This document shows, one piece after another, positions 10,326-19,943 of a DNA stretch of 64,000 bases. Each line of letters opens with the position of its first letter. The first letter of the stretch is position 1. The stretch comes from Aquabacter spiritensis (GTDB lineage Bacteria; Pseudomonadota; Alphaproteobacteria; Rhizobiales; Xanthobacteraceae), in contig NZ_SMAI01000001.1 of NCBI RefSeq assembly GCF_004346185.1, positions 372,001 through 436,000 on the forward strand. Reading direction: 5' to 3'. Below the pieces are notes generated by a model that was given only the letters and a program-made list of their open reading frames with translations, was not told the DNA's origin and ran no database searches. The position numbers and the translations under genes are program-made.

Positions 10326-10991
10326 ATGGACGATCCGCGCCGCCACGTCCGCACAGTCGGTGGACATTCGATCCTGTTCGTCATGGCGACCCGGCAGGAA
10401 TACGGCCCGCATCTGCAGCGCCGCATCGATCCCCTGATCACCGGGGTCGGCCCGGTGGAAGCCGCGGCCGGCACGGCTGGCGTGCTCGCCCAGCTTCGCC
10501 ACGGCGCTGCGCTGCCGGACCTCGTCTTCACGTTGGGGTCGGCCGGCTCGCGGGTGCTCGACCATGCCGGCCTCTATCAGGTGGCGAGCGTGTCCTATCG
10601 CGACATGGACGCCTCCGCGCTCGGGTTCGAGAGAGGCCGCACGCCATTTCTCGATCATCCCGCCGTCATCCCGCTGCCGCACCGCATTGCGGGCCTGCCC
10701 GCCGCCTCGCTCTCGACCGGCGGGGCGATCGTCTCGGGCGCGGCCTATGATTCGATCCAAGACGAGATGGTGGACATGGAATCCTTCGCCGTGCTGCGCG
10801 CCGCGCACCGCTTCGGCCTCGACATGATCGGCCTGCGCGGCATAACGGACGGCAAGTCCGCGCTCGCACGCTACGAGGATTGGGCGGACTATCTCCACAT
10901 CGTCGACGAGAAGCTCGCTTCGGCGCTCGACCTGTTCGTCGCCCAGGTGGAAGACGGCAGCCTGACGCTTACCGGGAGGACGGCCCCATGA
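10326..10991 (+). CDS. 5'-methylthioadenosine/S-adenosylhomocysteine nucleosidase-like protein
   Basis: 221 residues of the PNP/UDP phosphorylase fold. TLGSAGSRVLDHAGLYQV corresponds to the ribose-binding strand, DMESFAVL to the conserved ME motif and LRGITDGKS to the loop carrying the catalytic Asp. MTA/SAH nucleosidases hydrolyse the glycosidic bond of methylthioadenosine and SAH. Upstream in-frame ATG codons exist, but this start gives normal family alignment. The stop overlaps the next start in ATGA, so it is translationally coupled to an SAM-dependent methyltransferase gene, a sensible pairing because SAH is the by-product. Confidence 0.85.
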   Translation: MDDPRRHVRTVGGHSILFVMATRQEYGPHLQRRIDPLITGVGPVEAAAGTAGVLAQLRHGAALPDLVFTLGSAGSRVLDHAGLYQVASVSYRDMDASALGFERGRTPFLDHPAVIPLPHRIAGLPAASLSTGGAIVSGAAYDSIQDEMVDMESFAVLRAAHRFGLDMIGLRGITDGKSALARYEDWADYLHIVDEKLASALDLFVAQVEDGSLTLTGRTAP

Positions 10992-12286
10992 CCCCCGCAG
11001 CGCGCCTTTCCGCCGCCATCGACATTCTCGCCGACCTCGCGGTGCGGCGCCGGCCCGCGAGCGAGAGCCTGAAGGATTGGGGCCTGCGCCACCGTTTCGC
11101 CGGCTCGGGCGACCGGGCGGCGATTGCCGGCCTGGTGTTCGACACGCTCCGGCGCCGCGCCTCCGCCGCTTATGTGATGGGATCGGACGAACCGCGGGCC
11201 CTGGTTCTCGGCATGCTGGCGGTGATGCGCGGGCTCGACCTCGACGCCATCGCGCGGCTCGCCGATGGCAGCCGCTTTGCCCCGGCGCAGCTTTCGGCGG
11301 ACGAACGCACCCGGCTCGCCGATCCGAACCTCGAAACCGCCCCGCCTTGGGTGAAGGGCGATTATGCGCAATGGCTCGACCCGTCTCTCGCGCGCACCTT
11401 CGGTGCCGAACGCGTTGACGAAGGCCGGGCTTTGGCCGCCCGCGCGCCGCTCGATCTGCGCGTCAATACCCTGGTCGCGGCCCCGGACGCGGTGCTTCAG
11501 GAGCTCGCGCATCTCTCCCCAGAGCCCGGCCGCTTCTCGCCGCTCGCGCTGCGGATCCAGCTCGACACCGAGGGCAAGGCGCCGCCCCTGACCTCGGAAG
11601 CCGCCTTCGTGAAGGGGGCGGTCGAGGTGCAGGACGAAGGCTCGCAGATCGCCGCCATCCTCGCCGGCCCCATGCCCGGCGCGCAGGTGCTCGATCTGTG
11701 CGCCGGCGCCGGCGGCAAGACGCTCGCTCTGGCCGGCCTGATGGACAATAAGGGCCAGCTCTACGCCTATGATTCCGATATTCGCCGCCTGAAACCGATC
11801 CATGAGCGGCTGCAGCGCGCCCAGGTGCGGAACGTTCAGGTGCGGGCCCCACGCGGCGCCGCGGACGTGCTCGCCGATCTCGAGGGCCGGATGGATCTGG
11901 TCCTGATCGATGCGCCGTGCACCGGCACCGGCACCTGGCGCCGCAATCCCGACGCGAAATGGCGCATGCGGCCGGGCGCGCTCGCCGAGCGGATCGCCGA
12001 GCAGGCCCGCATTCTCGCCGATGCCGCCCGCTTCGTGCGGCCCGGCGGGCGCATCGCTTATGTCACGTGCTCGCTGCTCGACGAGGAAAACGGCGCGCAG
12101 ATCCGCGGCTTTCTGGAAAGCCATCCGGACTTCTCCGTCGTGCCGCCGCTGGAAACCGTGCTCGCCCTCGGCAGCCGCGGGCTGGGATTGCGGGCCGCGG
12201 CGCTGGAGAGCGCGGAGGGGCTGCTGCTCACGCCCCGACGGACCGGCACCGACGGTTTCTATATCAGCGTGGTGCGGCGGGAATGA
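10988..12286 (+). CDS. RsmB/NOP-family RNA (cytosine-C5) methyltransferase
   Basis: 432 residues. An N-terminal NusB/RsmB-like helical region is followed by the Rossmann methyltransferase domain. Motif I is DLCAGAGGKTLAL, motif IV DAPCTGTGTWRRNPDAKWR and motif VI YVTCSLLDEENG. The two cysteines (PC and TC) are the catalytic and release cysteines of RNA m5C methyltransferases. The likely target is 16S rRNA, though RsmF-type specificity cannot be excluded. ATGA overlap with the preceding nucleosidase gene. Confidence 0.92.
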   Translation: MTPAARLSAAIDILADLAVRRRPASESLKDWGLRHRFAGSGDRAAIAGLVFDTLRRRASAAYVMGSDEPRALVLGMLAVMRGLDLDAIARLADGSRFAPAQLSADERTRLADPNLETAPPWVKGDYAQWLDPSLARTFGAERVDEGRALAARAPLDLRVNTLVAAPDAVLQELAHLSPEPGRFSPLALRIQLDTEGKAPPLTSEAAFVKGAVEVQDEGSQIAAILAGPMPGAQVLDLCAGAGGKTLALAGLMDNKGQLYAYDSDIRRLKPIHERLQRAQVRNVQVRAPRGAADVLADLEGRMDLVLIDAPCTGTGTWRRNPDAKWRMRPGALAERIAEQARILADAARFVRPGGRIAYVTCSLLDEENGAQIRGFLESHPDFSVVPPLETVLALGSRGLGLRAAALESAEGLLLTPRRTGTDGFYISVVRRE

Positions 12287-12354
12287 ATATATATATCGAT
12301 GGTTGCAGGGATGAAATCTCCTGGTAGAGTGACGACGGGTTGGGGCTTGTCGTC

Positions 12355-13203
12355 ATGTCTATTGAGCACTGGAAGCTCGGCATCAGCATTGTCGACGTCA
12401 TCACGAAGTCTGCAATTGCTGGCGCCATCGGGTATGCGACATATTCACTCAACGCAGACAGCAGCCGCGCCACAAAAGAAAAAGAACGATTCAATCAAGA
12501 GACATCCTGCTGGGACGTCATCCACAAAACAGTGACGTTCGCTTACAGCAACCAGGCTCTGATCGGCGAACAGATCAATTCGATAAAGACCTATCTACCG
12601 AACGCATGCGGCGAAAACAACGAGTTGAAGGAATTCGGGAAAATTCTCCTGTCCTTCATCCAGAACCGGACACCGGCCGTCCCGCCGACATCCGTGGCGA
12701 AAGCGGACATGCTGTCGGGTCTTGTTCAACCCAATACGTTCAGCGCGCCGTTTTCGCGTCCCCTTTCGGAACTCTCCCTTCCGAACCTCGCGGGGAAATC
12801 AGCCGCCGCAGGCAAATCCGACGGGCCATCCACCGACCTGATGCTGCCCTCCTTGCCGGCGCCGGCGCCTGCCCCCTCCCCCCCGTCGGCCGCCGCCGGA
12901 GCTCCGGCGACCGGAAGCGCCGCCAAAGGCCCAAAGGGATGGGTGGCGGTCGGATATGAGGGCACGCCGGACTTCAACTTCACATTGCCCGACGGGACAC
13001 CTCTCCCGGCGACCTTGGCTGCCGGAAATATTATCGCGGCGAAATGGTCGGTCTATGTTCGACCTCGTCCGGCCGGATGGGAGAAGACTCTCGCAACCCT
13101 GAGCACCGGGGAATGCTTCAAGCTTGCAAATGCTCCACGACGCCTCGAAGCGGGCACGCGGATCCAGATTTGGGCGGAGGGCGTGGCGGACGCTTGCCCC
13201 TGA
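12355..13203 (+). CDS. hypothetical protein with one membrane helix and a proline/alanine linker
   Basis: About 282 residues of unknown function. A hydrophobic stretch near the N-terminus (IVDVITKSAIAGAIGYATY) could anchor it. A hydrophilic middle part is followed by a proline/alanine/serine-rich linker (about 165-200) and a compact C-terminal domain (GWVAVGYEG ... CFKLANAPRRLEAG) that looks like a small beta domain, possibly SH3-like. Codon use is less GC-biased than in the neighbours, which suggests later acquisition. An ATG 15 bases upstream is an alternative start. Confidence 0.6.
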   Translation: MSIEHWKLGISIVDVITKSAIAGAIGYATYSLNADSSRATKEKERFNQETSCWDVIHKTVTFAYSNQALIGEQINSIKTYLPNACGENNELKEFGKILLSFIQNRTPAVPPTSVAKADMLSGLVQPNTFSAPFSRPLSELSLPNLAGKSAAAGKSDGPSTDLMLPSLPAPAPAPSPPSAAAGAPATGSAAKGPKGWVAVGYEGTPDFNFTLPDGTPLPATLAAGNIIAAKWSVYVRPRPAGWEKTLATLSTGECFKLANAPRRLEAGTRIQIWAEGVADACP

Positions 13204-13363
13204 GTGACATGCGATCGCTCGGGACGGGTTTCGTCCGTGCCGCCTCCAGCAAAGGGAAGCGGCGGGGGTGCCGCAGGCTTTGGCGTGGCGGGTGGGATGG
13301 AACGCTTTGGCTCCAGCTGAGTCCTTGACGCAACGGGCCGTGCCCGAAGCCGAGGATCGCGCC

Positions 13364-13585
13364 ATGTTCATCGTCCGACTGCTCGTCCTGCTCCTTCTCG
13401 CCGTCGGCGGCTATTGGGCCTATTATGTCTATGCCGCCAATTCGCCCTACGACCAGATCGGAACCGCGATCAATTCGCGCCTGCCCGAACCGGCGCGCGC
13501 CTATGGCTGCACCGAACTGAAGAAGCGCCATGCCGATGCTGCGACCGCCCCGGCAGGCTGCGAGGGGCACTGGACCGCGATCTGA
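13364..13585 (+). CDS. small membrane-anchored or secreted hypothetical protein
   Basis: A 73-residue protein with an N-terminal hydrophobic helix (IVRLLVLLLLAVGGYWAYYVY) and a short extracytoplasmic part with two cysteines (YGCTELKKRH and AGCEGHW) that could form a disulfide. No family recognised. It sits 99 bp before guaA. Confidence 0.6.
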   Translation: MFIVRLLVLLLLAVGGYWAYYVYAANSPYDQIGTAINSRLPEPARAYGCTELKKRHADAATAPAGCEGHWTAI

Positions 13586-13684
13586 GGATTGCGCCACGGG
13601 CCGGGCGGCCCCGCGGCGAGCCGCCTTTTGCAAATGCCGCTTTGCCGGTAAAGGAGGGGCCACCGCCGACCGGAAGGCCCCATT

Positions 13685-15232
13685 ATGCAAGACACCGTCC
13701 TCATCATCGATTTCGGCAGCCAGGTGACGCAGCTCATTGCGCGCCGGGTGCGCGAAGAGGGGGTCTATTCCGAGGTCGTCCCGTTCCAGAAATCGGCCGA
13801 GGCTTTCGCCCGTATCAAGCCCAAGGCGGTGATCCTGTCGGGCGGCCCCGCTTCGGTGCCGGACGGCGACAGCCCGCGGGCGCCGCAGGCGGTGTTCGAG
13901 GCCGGCATTCCGGTGCTCGGCATCTGCTACGGCCAGATGACCATGGCCGAACAGCTCGGCGGCGCGGTGGAGAGCGGCCACCACCGCGAATTCGGCCGCG
14001 CGACGGTCACCGTCAAGGCGCCGTCGGCGCTGTTCGACGGGGTGTGGCAGGAGGGCGAAGGCCACACCGTCTGGATGAGCCACGGCGACCGCATCACCGC
14101 TCTGCCCGAGGGGTTCACCGTCAAGGGCACCTCCGCCAACGCGCCCTTCGCCGTGATCGAGGACGAGGCGCGCCGGTTCTACGGCCTGATGTTCCACCCC
14201 GAAGTGGTGCACACGCCGGACGGTGCCCGCCTGATCTCCAATTTCGTGCGCAAGGTGGCGCGCCTTGAAGGCTCCTGGACCATGGGCGCCTTCAAGGACG
14301 CGGCGATCGCGAAGATCCGTGCCCAGGTCGGCACCGGCCGGGTGATCTGCGGGCTTTCGGGCGGCGTCGATTCGGCGGTCGCCGCGGTGCTGATCCACGA
14401 GGCGATCGGCGACCAGCTCACCTGCGTGTTCGTCGATCACGGCCTGATGCGGCTCGGCGAGGCCGAGCAGGTGGTTTCGCTGTTCCGCAACACCTACAAC
14501 ATCCCCCTCGTCCACGCCGACGCCTCCGACCTGTTCCTGCGGGAATTGGCGGGCGTCACCGATCCCGAGGCCAAGCGCAAGACCATCGGCCGCCTCTTCA
14601 TCGACGTGTTCGACGCCGAGGCGAAGACGGTGGGGGGCGCGGACTTCCTTGCCCAGGGCACGCTCTATCCCGACGTGATCGAGAGCGTCTCCTTCACCGG
14701 CGGGCCGTCCGTCACCATCAAGAGCCACCACAATGTCGGCGGGCTGCCCGAACGCATGAACATGACGCTCGTGGAGCCGCTGCGCGACCTGTTCAAGGAC
14801 GAGGTGCGCGCGCTCGGCCGCGAACTCGGCCTGCCCGAATCCTTCGTCGGCCGCCATCCCTTCCCCGGCCCCGGCCTCGCCATCCGCTGTCCCGGCGAGA
14901 TCACCCGCGAGAAGCTCGACATTCTGCGCCAGGCCGACGCGATCTATCTGGAGGAGATCCGCGCCGCCGGTCTCTACGACATCATCTGGCAGGCCTTCGC
15001 CGTGTTGCTGCCGGTGCGCACGGTCGGCGTCATGGGGGACGGGCGCACCTACGACCATGTCCTCGCCCTGCGCGCCGTGACCTCCGTCGACGGCATGACC
15101 GCCGACTTCTACCCCTTCGACATGACCTTCCTCGGCCGCACCGCCACCCGCATCATCAACGAGGTGCGCGGCATAAACCGCGTGGTGTACGACGTGACGA
15201 GCAAGCCACCGGGGACCATCGAGTGGGAGTGA
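13685..15232 (+). CDS. guaA: GMP synthase (glutamine-hydrolysing)
   Basis: 515 residues. It converts XMP to GMP with ATP and glutamine in purine synthesis. The N-terminal class I glutamine amidotransferase domain has GICYGQ (nucleophile Cys) and FHPEVVHT (His/Glu). The ATP-pyrophosphatase domain has the PP-loop [10 protein letters not shown], and the C-terminal dimerisation domain ends in the canonical PPGTIEWE. The 3' end of guaA is a known target for a family of integrative islands, and an integrase remnant follows here after about 220 bp. Confidence 0.98.
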   Translation: MQDTVLIIDFGSQVTQLIARRVREEGVYSEVVPFQKSAEAFARIKPKAVILSGGPASVPDGDSPRAPQAVFEAGIPVLGICYGQMTMAEQLGGAVESGHHREFGRATVTVKAPSALFDGVWQEGEGHTVWMSHGDRITALPEGFTVKGTSANAPFAVIEDEARRFYGLMFHPEVVHTPDGARLISNFVRKVARLEGSWTMGAFKDAAIAKIRAQVGTGRVICGLSGGVDSAVAAVLIHEAIGDQLTCVFVDHGLMRLGEAEQVVSLFRNTYNIPLVHADASDLFLRELAGVTDPEAKRKTIGRLFIDVFDAEAKTVGGADFLAQGTLYPDVIESVSFTGGPSVTIKSHHNVGGLPERMNMTLVEPLRDLFKDEVRALGRELGLPESFVGRHPFPGPGLAIRCPGEITREKLDILRQADAIYLEEIRAAGLYDIIWQAFAVLLPVRTVGVMGDGRTYDHVLALRAVTSVDGMTADFYPFDMTFLGRTATRIINEVRGINRVVYDVTSKPPGTIEWE

Positions 15233-15347
15233 ACTAGGGTGGTTTCAGACCATCCCGCGCCGTGCCGAAAATCGCTCCAACCCTCTGGCTAACAAAGATT
15301 TTTCTTCCTACCCCGTATCACTGCGTTTCACCCCAGCCGGACCCCTT

Positions 15348-15407
15348 TGTTGGTACCGATGTTGGTATAGCGCAGGATGGTCGAGAAACGGGCTTCCGGT
15401 ACCAACA
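15348..15407. repeat. TGTTGGTACC inverted repeat with a central direct copy
   Basis: TGTTGGTACC (15348-15357) recurs inverted as GGTACCAACA (15398-15407), and a third partial copy GTTGGTAT lies between them (15361-15368). The array is directly upstream of the integrase remnant and may be integrase arm sites or a repressor site. The function is inferred from position only. Confidence 0.5.
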
Positions 15408-15453
15408 GCGCCTGTTGATGGTATCCGTTCGCCCCCCGACCGGATGCGGATTT

Positions 15454-16167
15454 ATGAGCGAACTCACTGATAAAGAACTGAAAAATCTCAAGCCGAGGGC
15501 CAAGCTCTACAAGGTGACGGACCGCGACGGGATGTATGCGGCCGTCACCCCGACCGGGGTCGTCTCGTTCCGCTATCAGTACCGGGTGAACGGGCGGCAG
15601 GAGGTGTTGACCATCGGCCGATACAGCGCCGAGGCAGCGCGCAAGCTGACACGGGCGCCCGACGCGCTGGAATACGGCATGGAGGTGTCGCTTGCGGAGG
15701 CAAGGTCCCTGCTGGCGCGCGCCCGACGTCAGGTCGAGCGGGGCGAGTCGCCGTCGAAAGCCAAAGTGGAGAAGCGCACCGCGTCAGCCGAGGCTTTGAC
15801 GTTCGGCGGGTGGGCGGAAGCCTATTTCAAGCACAAGGCCGATCCCAAGTCGGGGGCCGAGAAACTGGCTGACAGCACCCTGGAGATGCGTCGATCCGTC
15901 TATGATCGCGCCGTCGCGGGAGAGTTGTCGAAGCTCAAGCTGGGGGAAGTGACGCCGCAACGCCTCAAACATCTGTGCGACGAGGTCAAGGAGAAGCGCG
16001 GGCCGGCCGTCGCGCGCCATCCGCAGCCGTTCGTTCTCACGCCTGAGCCGGGCGTTCTCCGCCGCAAGGTCGGCCGGCGACGGGACCGCCACCTGCGGGA
16101 TCGGGCGCCGCGCAGGCGCCGCATCTCCGAAGGCATCAGCCCCGCATATTTCTTGCGCCAGTTGTAG
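15454..16167 (+). pseudogene. tyrosine-recombinase integrase, truncated (island integrase)
   Basis: The N-terminal part is a typical proteobacterial island integrase: a DUF4102-like arm-binding domain (MSELTDKELKNLKPRAKLYKV, GVVSFRYQYRVNGRQEVLTIGRY, SLAEARSLLARARRQVERG) and the start of the SAM-like core-binding domain. Family similarity ends at about residue 190 (EVKEKRGPAVAR). The frame then runs through antisense transposase sequence to a stop, so the catalytic domain with R-H-R-Y is missing. The position behind guaA fits integrases that use the guaA 3' end as attachment site. The ATG start is ordinary; the frame is open further upstream. Confidence 0.8.
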
Positions 16168-16280
16168 AACGTCGCATCCGAAATCCCGGCCTTGCGGCAC
16201 ACCTGCGCCACCGGTGTCCCGTCTTCCGCCTGCTTCAGCAGGAGCGCGATCTGCGCCCCCGTGAACTTCGACGCCTTCAT
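16018..16280 (-). mobile_element. IS3-family transposase OrfA remnant
   Basis: Reading leftward from an ATG at 16280, MKASKFTGAQIALLLKQ followed by VCRKAGISDATFYNWRKKY and LMPSEMRRL is the helix-turn-helix OrfA of IS407-like IS3 elements. After that the match breaks, and another frame gives ENARLRRENERLRM, the leucine-zipper-like end of an OrfA of a different IS3 subtype. The left edge lies inside the integrase gene. No OrfB, complete inverted repeats or target duplication are visible, so this is debris rather than an active IS. Confidence 0.75.
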
Positions 16281-16422
16281 GGAACTCTCCTCGTCCCCGG
16301 ACCGGGGATCATAGTTGGAAAATTCCAGCTCAAACTGGCCTAGCCCGTCGGCCTGCTGGCGGACCATCGCTCGAAGCGGCTCGAGCGGGCTGGAAATTCT
16401 GCTCTGTGCGCAAAAGCGCGGT

Positions 16423-17241
16423 TCAAACTGTCGGCACGGTGCCGCCGTCGATGACATATTCGGTGCCGGTGATGGTGCCCGCACGGTCGGACGCCAGGAA
16501 GGCGATCAGGCTTGCCACTTCTTCAGGTTTCGAGGGGCGACCGATCGGTATTCCGCCGAGCGATTGCATGATCATTCTCTTGCCGTCCTCCACGTCACCG
16601 CCGTGTTCCGCCGCCAACCGCGCCGCCAGGTGAAGCGAAGCCTCGGTCTCGATCCAGCCGGGGGAGACCCGAACGACGCGGACGCCTTGGGGCGAGACCT
16701 GCTTTGACAGGCACTTGCTATACGTGGACAGAGCCGCCTTCGCTGCCGCGTAGGCCGTCGTCGCCTCCGGCAGAGGCAGTTGACGCTGAATGGAGGTCAC
16801 GTGAATGACGACGCCCTTGCCGCGGGACACCATTCCCGGCACGAGTTCGCGGTCCAGGCGCACCGCCGGCATGAGATTTAGATCGAGTTCTCCGCCCCAA
16901 ACCTCATCGCTCAGGGCCTCGAAGCCACCGGCCGGAGCAGCAGAGCCGCCCAGCATGTGGACGATGATATCCACATCTCCCATGCGCTCCCGCACGGCGG
17001 CCGCCAAAGCCGCGCAGCCTTGAGGGCTTGCCAGGTCGGCAGCGACGAACAGAGAGTCGGGAAAGTCGGCGGGCTGGGTGCGGGCGGTGGTCAGAACCTG
17101 TGCGCCAAGCTCGCGAAAGAGCGCGACGGTCGCGGCTCCCGCACCGCGCGTACCGGACGTGATCAACGCCCGTTTGCCGTTGAGGCTGAGAAACGGGATT
17201 ATGTGCCCACCCTGGGCGACGTGCTGAGCGTCGATGTTCAT
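16423..17241 (-). CDS. short-chain dehydrogenase/reductase
   Basis: 272 residues with the SDR Rossmann fold. The cofactor motif reads TSGTRGAG near residue 29, the active site YAAAK near 164, and the C-terminus ends in the family-typical [15 protein letters not shown]. Substrate unknown. Its start overlaps the stop of the upstream NTF2-like gene by four bases, so the two are coupled, and a LysR gene is divergent from the pair. The 3' end reaches the IS debris. Confidence 0.88.
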   Translation of the reverse strand: MNIDAQHVAQGGHIIPFLSLNGKRALITSGTRGAGAATVALFRELGAQVLTTARTQPADFPDSLFVAADLASPQGCAALAAAVRERMGDVDIIVHMLGGSAAPAGGFEALSDEVWGGELDLNLMPAVRLDRELVPGMVSRGKGVVIHVTSIQRQLPLPEATTAYAAAKAALSTYSKCLSKQVSPQGVRVVRVSPGWIETEASLHLAARLAAEHGGDVEDGKRMIMQSLGGIPIGRPSKPEEVASLIAFLASDRAGTITGTEYVIDGGTVPTV

Positions 17242-17567
17242 GGGATGATCTCCAACGCCCCGATCTTCTCGTCCTCCAGGACGAAGAGGTAGCGCAGGTC
17301 TATGGGGCTGCCGGGGAAATCACCGACGAGACGGCTCGTGACGACCAGGCGGTCGCCGTCCCTTGCGATCGAGAAGGGCTCGGCGGTGTACGTGTATTTT
17401 TGAGTGGAGTCCGCTTTCCACTGCCGGATCGCATCGCGGCCAGCATAGATATTGCCCTCATCGCGAACCACAGCGTGTTCGGTGAAGCAGTGCGCCACAG
17501 CGTCGGCGCCTCCCGCTTTGTCCGCGGCGAAATATTCGGAAATTATCCTGGGGAGCTGGATCGCCAT
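17238..17567 (-). CDS. NTF2-like / SnoaL-like domain protein
   Basis: A 109-residue alpha+beta barrel protein. The pattern [27 protein letters not shown] followed by [21 protein letters not shown] is typical of SnoaL-like nuclear-transport-factor-2-fold proteins, which often act as small-molecule isomerases, cyclases or hydratases. First gene of a two-gene unit with the SDR, likely controlled by the divergent LysR regulator. Confidence 0.8.
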   Translation of the reverse strand: MAIQLPRIISEYFAADKAGGADAVAHCFTEHAVVRDEGNIYAGRDAIRQWKADSTQKYTYTAEPFSIARDGDRLVVTSRLVGDFPGSPIDLRYLFVLEDEKIGALEIIP

Positions 17568-17709
17568 CGCGCTTCTCCGTTGGAAGGTTTCGGTCGGCAG
17601 GGCGCATCGTCAGCGACGATCTGCCCTCGGGTGTGGCGCCAACTTAAAGATGGACGTTCGCTGTGATAATCAGGATAAAGCGCCATGCGACGTTGCGGAA
17701 ATCGGGACA

Positions 17710-18609
17710 ATGGTGGGACGCAGTCTGATCGAGCTTGATTCGGTTCTGGCCATTGCGCGCCGGGGCTCGTTTCGGGCCGCGGCGCTGGATCTGGGAATGT
17801 CGACGACGGCGCTCAGCAACGCCATTGGGAAGCTGGAGCGCCAACTCGGGGTTCGCCTGTTCAACCGCACGACCCGAAGCGTCTCACTGACGGATGCGGG
17901 CCGCGACTTCGTGGATCAGATCGGCCCTGCGCTTCAAGACATCCACGATGCAATGGATGCCGCGCGATCGCAGCAGGAGACGCCATCGGGAACGCTGCGC
18001 ATCAATGCGTTCGCGACCGCCGCCCGTGAGGTCCTCTCACCCCTTCTTCTGCGGTTCCTTCGACACTATCCTCAGGTGCATATCGATCTCGTCACCGAAG
18101 GCCGGCTTGTCGACATTGTCGCAGATGGCTTCGATATCGGGATCCGGAACGCGGATCTCGTTCCCAGCGACATGATCGCGATCCCGCTGGGGCATCCTCG
18201 GCGCTATGCCGTGGTCGCCTCGCCTTCATACTTCCAGAACAAGGACAGACCGCGTGTTCCTCCGGACCTGCTTGGTCATTCCTGCATCCGCGTCCGGCTG
18301 CCGAATGGAGCGCTTTACCGGTGGCATTTCGAGAAGGACGGGCGATCGATTCAGATCGACGTTCACGGCCCTCTCACGCTCGATGAAGCAAGCCTCTCGC
18401 GGATCGCTGTGCTGGAAGACGTCGGCATCGGCTTCTTCATGGAATCCGACGTTCGCGAGGACATCGCGGCGGGGCGTCTCGTCCGCGTCTTGGAAGATTG
18501 GACGCCACCTCTCGCGCCGCTGTGCCTCTACTATCCCAGCCGCCGAAATCCCTCCGCCGCGTTCAGAGCCTTCATCGACCTCGCGCGCGAATTTTCCGGT
18601 CAGGGATAG
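17710..18609 (+). CDS. LysR-family transcriptional regulator
   Basis: 299 residues. The N-terminal winged helix ([26 protein letters not shown], followed by [22 protein letters not shown]) and a C-terminal periplasmic-binding-protein-like effector domain with [15 protein letters not shown] are those of the LysR subgroup that regulates divergently placed SDR genes. The frame is open to 17452, but only this ATG gives a normal LysR N-terminus. The 142-bp divergent intergenic region with the SnoaL/SDR pair probably holds its operator. Confidence 0.9.
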   Translation: MVGRSLIELDSVLAIARRGSFRAAALDLGMSTTALSNAIGKLERQLGVRLFNRTTRSVSLTDAGRDFVDQIGPALQDIHDAMDAARSQQETPSGTLRINAFATAAREVLSPLLLRFLRHYPQVHIDLVTEGRLVDIVADGFDIGIRNADLVPSDMIAIPLGHPRRYAVVASPSYFQNKDRPRVPPDLLGHSCIRVRLPNGALYRWHFEKDGRSIQIDVHGPLTLDEASLSRIAVLEDVGIGFFMESDVREDIAAGRLVRVLEDWTPPLAPLCLYYPSRRNPSAAFRAFIDLAREFSGQG

Positions 18610-18846
18610 CTGGCGCATCAGCGGCGCATGGCAACATGGCGAGGCGCCGTTGTTCACGCACGTCTCCACAGGTGCCCTCTTTCGGGGAAGCTGAAACCCG
18701 TGAGCGCGAGGACCGCGAGTCAAGCAAAGCCTGGCGCAGGCCGGCCTACCCCACGAGGCTGCTTTTGCGGCCCCGCGCTGCGGCACGATGCTGCGGCGGT
18801 GAAGTTTGCGATTGCGCGGGGTCGGCATTGAACCCAGCGTGAGGCC

Positions 18847-19740
18847 ATGGACCTCCGCCAGCTCAAATACTTCGTGCATGTGGCCAAGCTTTGCAGCTTC
18901 ACCAAGGCCGCGCGCCAGCTGAACGTGGCGCAGCCCTCCCTCAGCCGCCAGATTCGGGCGCTGGAGGAAGAGTTCGGCGTGATGCTGCTGGATCGCGACA
19001 CCCATGGTGTGCGGCCCACTGAAGCGGGCCTGCGGCTGCTGGAGATGAGCGATTACCTGCTCCGGCATGCGGAACAGCTGCGCAATGTGGTGCGCAGCCC
19101 CGTCACCGAGCCGGCCGGCAATGTCGTGATCGGCCTGCTGCCCTCCATCGCCTATCTGGTGGCGCCGAACCTCGTGGCGCGGTTACGCCGCGACTATCCC
19201 CGCATCAAGCTGCGCATCGTCGAGGCCATCGGCGCCTTCCTGCTGGACTGGCTGCTGCTCGGCCGCATCGACCTCGCCGTGGTCACCAACAGCCAGAGGA
19301 CACGGGGCATCATCGAGACCGAGGTGGCGGAGCAGGAGATGGTCCTAGTCGGCCGCCTGACAGATATCGCCGGCTTTCCGGACCCGGTACCGCTGGACGA
19401 CCTGCTGGATGTTCCGCTGCTGGTCACCAACGGGTTCCGCTCGGTGATCGAGCCGTTCGCCGAGGCGGCGGGGCGGCGCCTGACCTTCGACATGGAACTG
19501 GACAGCCTGCCGATCATCAAGGGCATGATCCTGAAGGGCAACGGCATGTCCATCCTGCCCTATGGCTGTGTGCATCAGGAGCGGGTGGAGAGCCGGATGC
19601 ACATTCGCCGGATCGCGGATTCCGGCATGAGGCTGCGGTTCAAGCTCGCGAAGACCGAGATCAAGCCGCCGTCCGGGGCCGCGGCCGTGGTGGAGCGAAT
19701 CCTGGCGGAGGAGATCCGCCGCATCCCGCGCGGCCCATAG
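18847..19740 (+). CDS. LysR-family transcriptional regulator (Nac/Cbl-like subgroup)
   Basis: 297 residues beginning MDLRQLKYFVHVAKLCSFTKAARQLNVAQPSLSRQIRALEEE, here recognised by the segments KYFVHVAKLCSFTKAAR and SLSRQIRALEEEFGV, the HTH of the Nac/Cbl-like LysR group. The effector domain has GRIDLAVVTN in the usual ligand pocket region. It precedes and points the same way as the hydrolase/ABC transporter operon and is the likely regulator of that operon. Confidence 0.9.
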   Translation: MDLRQLKYFVHVAKLCSFTKAARQLNVAQPSLSRQIRALEEEFGVMLLDRDTHGVRPTEAGLRLLEMSDYLLRHAEQLRNVVRSPVTEPAGNVVIGLLPSIAYLVAPNLVARLRRDYPRIKLRIVEAIGAFLLDWLLLGRIDLAVVTNSQRTRGIIETEVAEQEMVLVGRLTDIAGFPDPVPLDDLLDVPLLVTNGFRSVIEPFAEAAGRRLTFDMELDSLPIIKGMILKGNGMSILPYGCVHQERVESRMHIRRIADSGMRLRFKLAKTEIKPPSGAAAVVERILAEEIRRIPRGP

Positions 19741-19943
19741 CCTGAGAGCATAAGCGATATACGCATCATGTCTTTTTCTTCCGATCGGATCGCGTGTTAC
19801 CACTGACGGATCGGAAGTCTCCGGCCATAGTGCTGAATTTCCAAGGCCTTGGGCTGGACCGATGCGCTTCCATCCGCGCCGCTCGCGCGAATGGCCCTTT
19901 GACCCGACAGGCGGCGCGCCTCTTGGTCGCGCAGAGGACAGAC

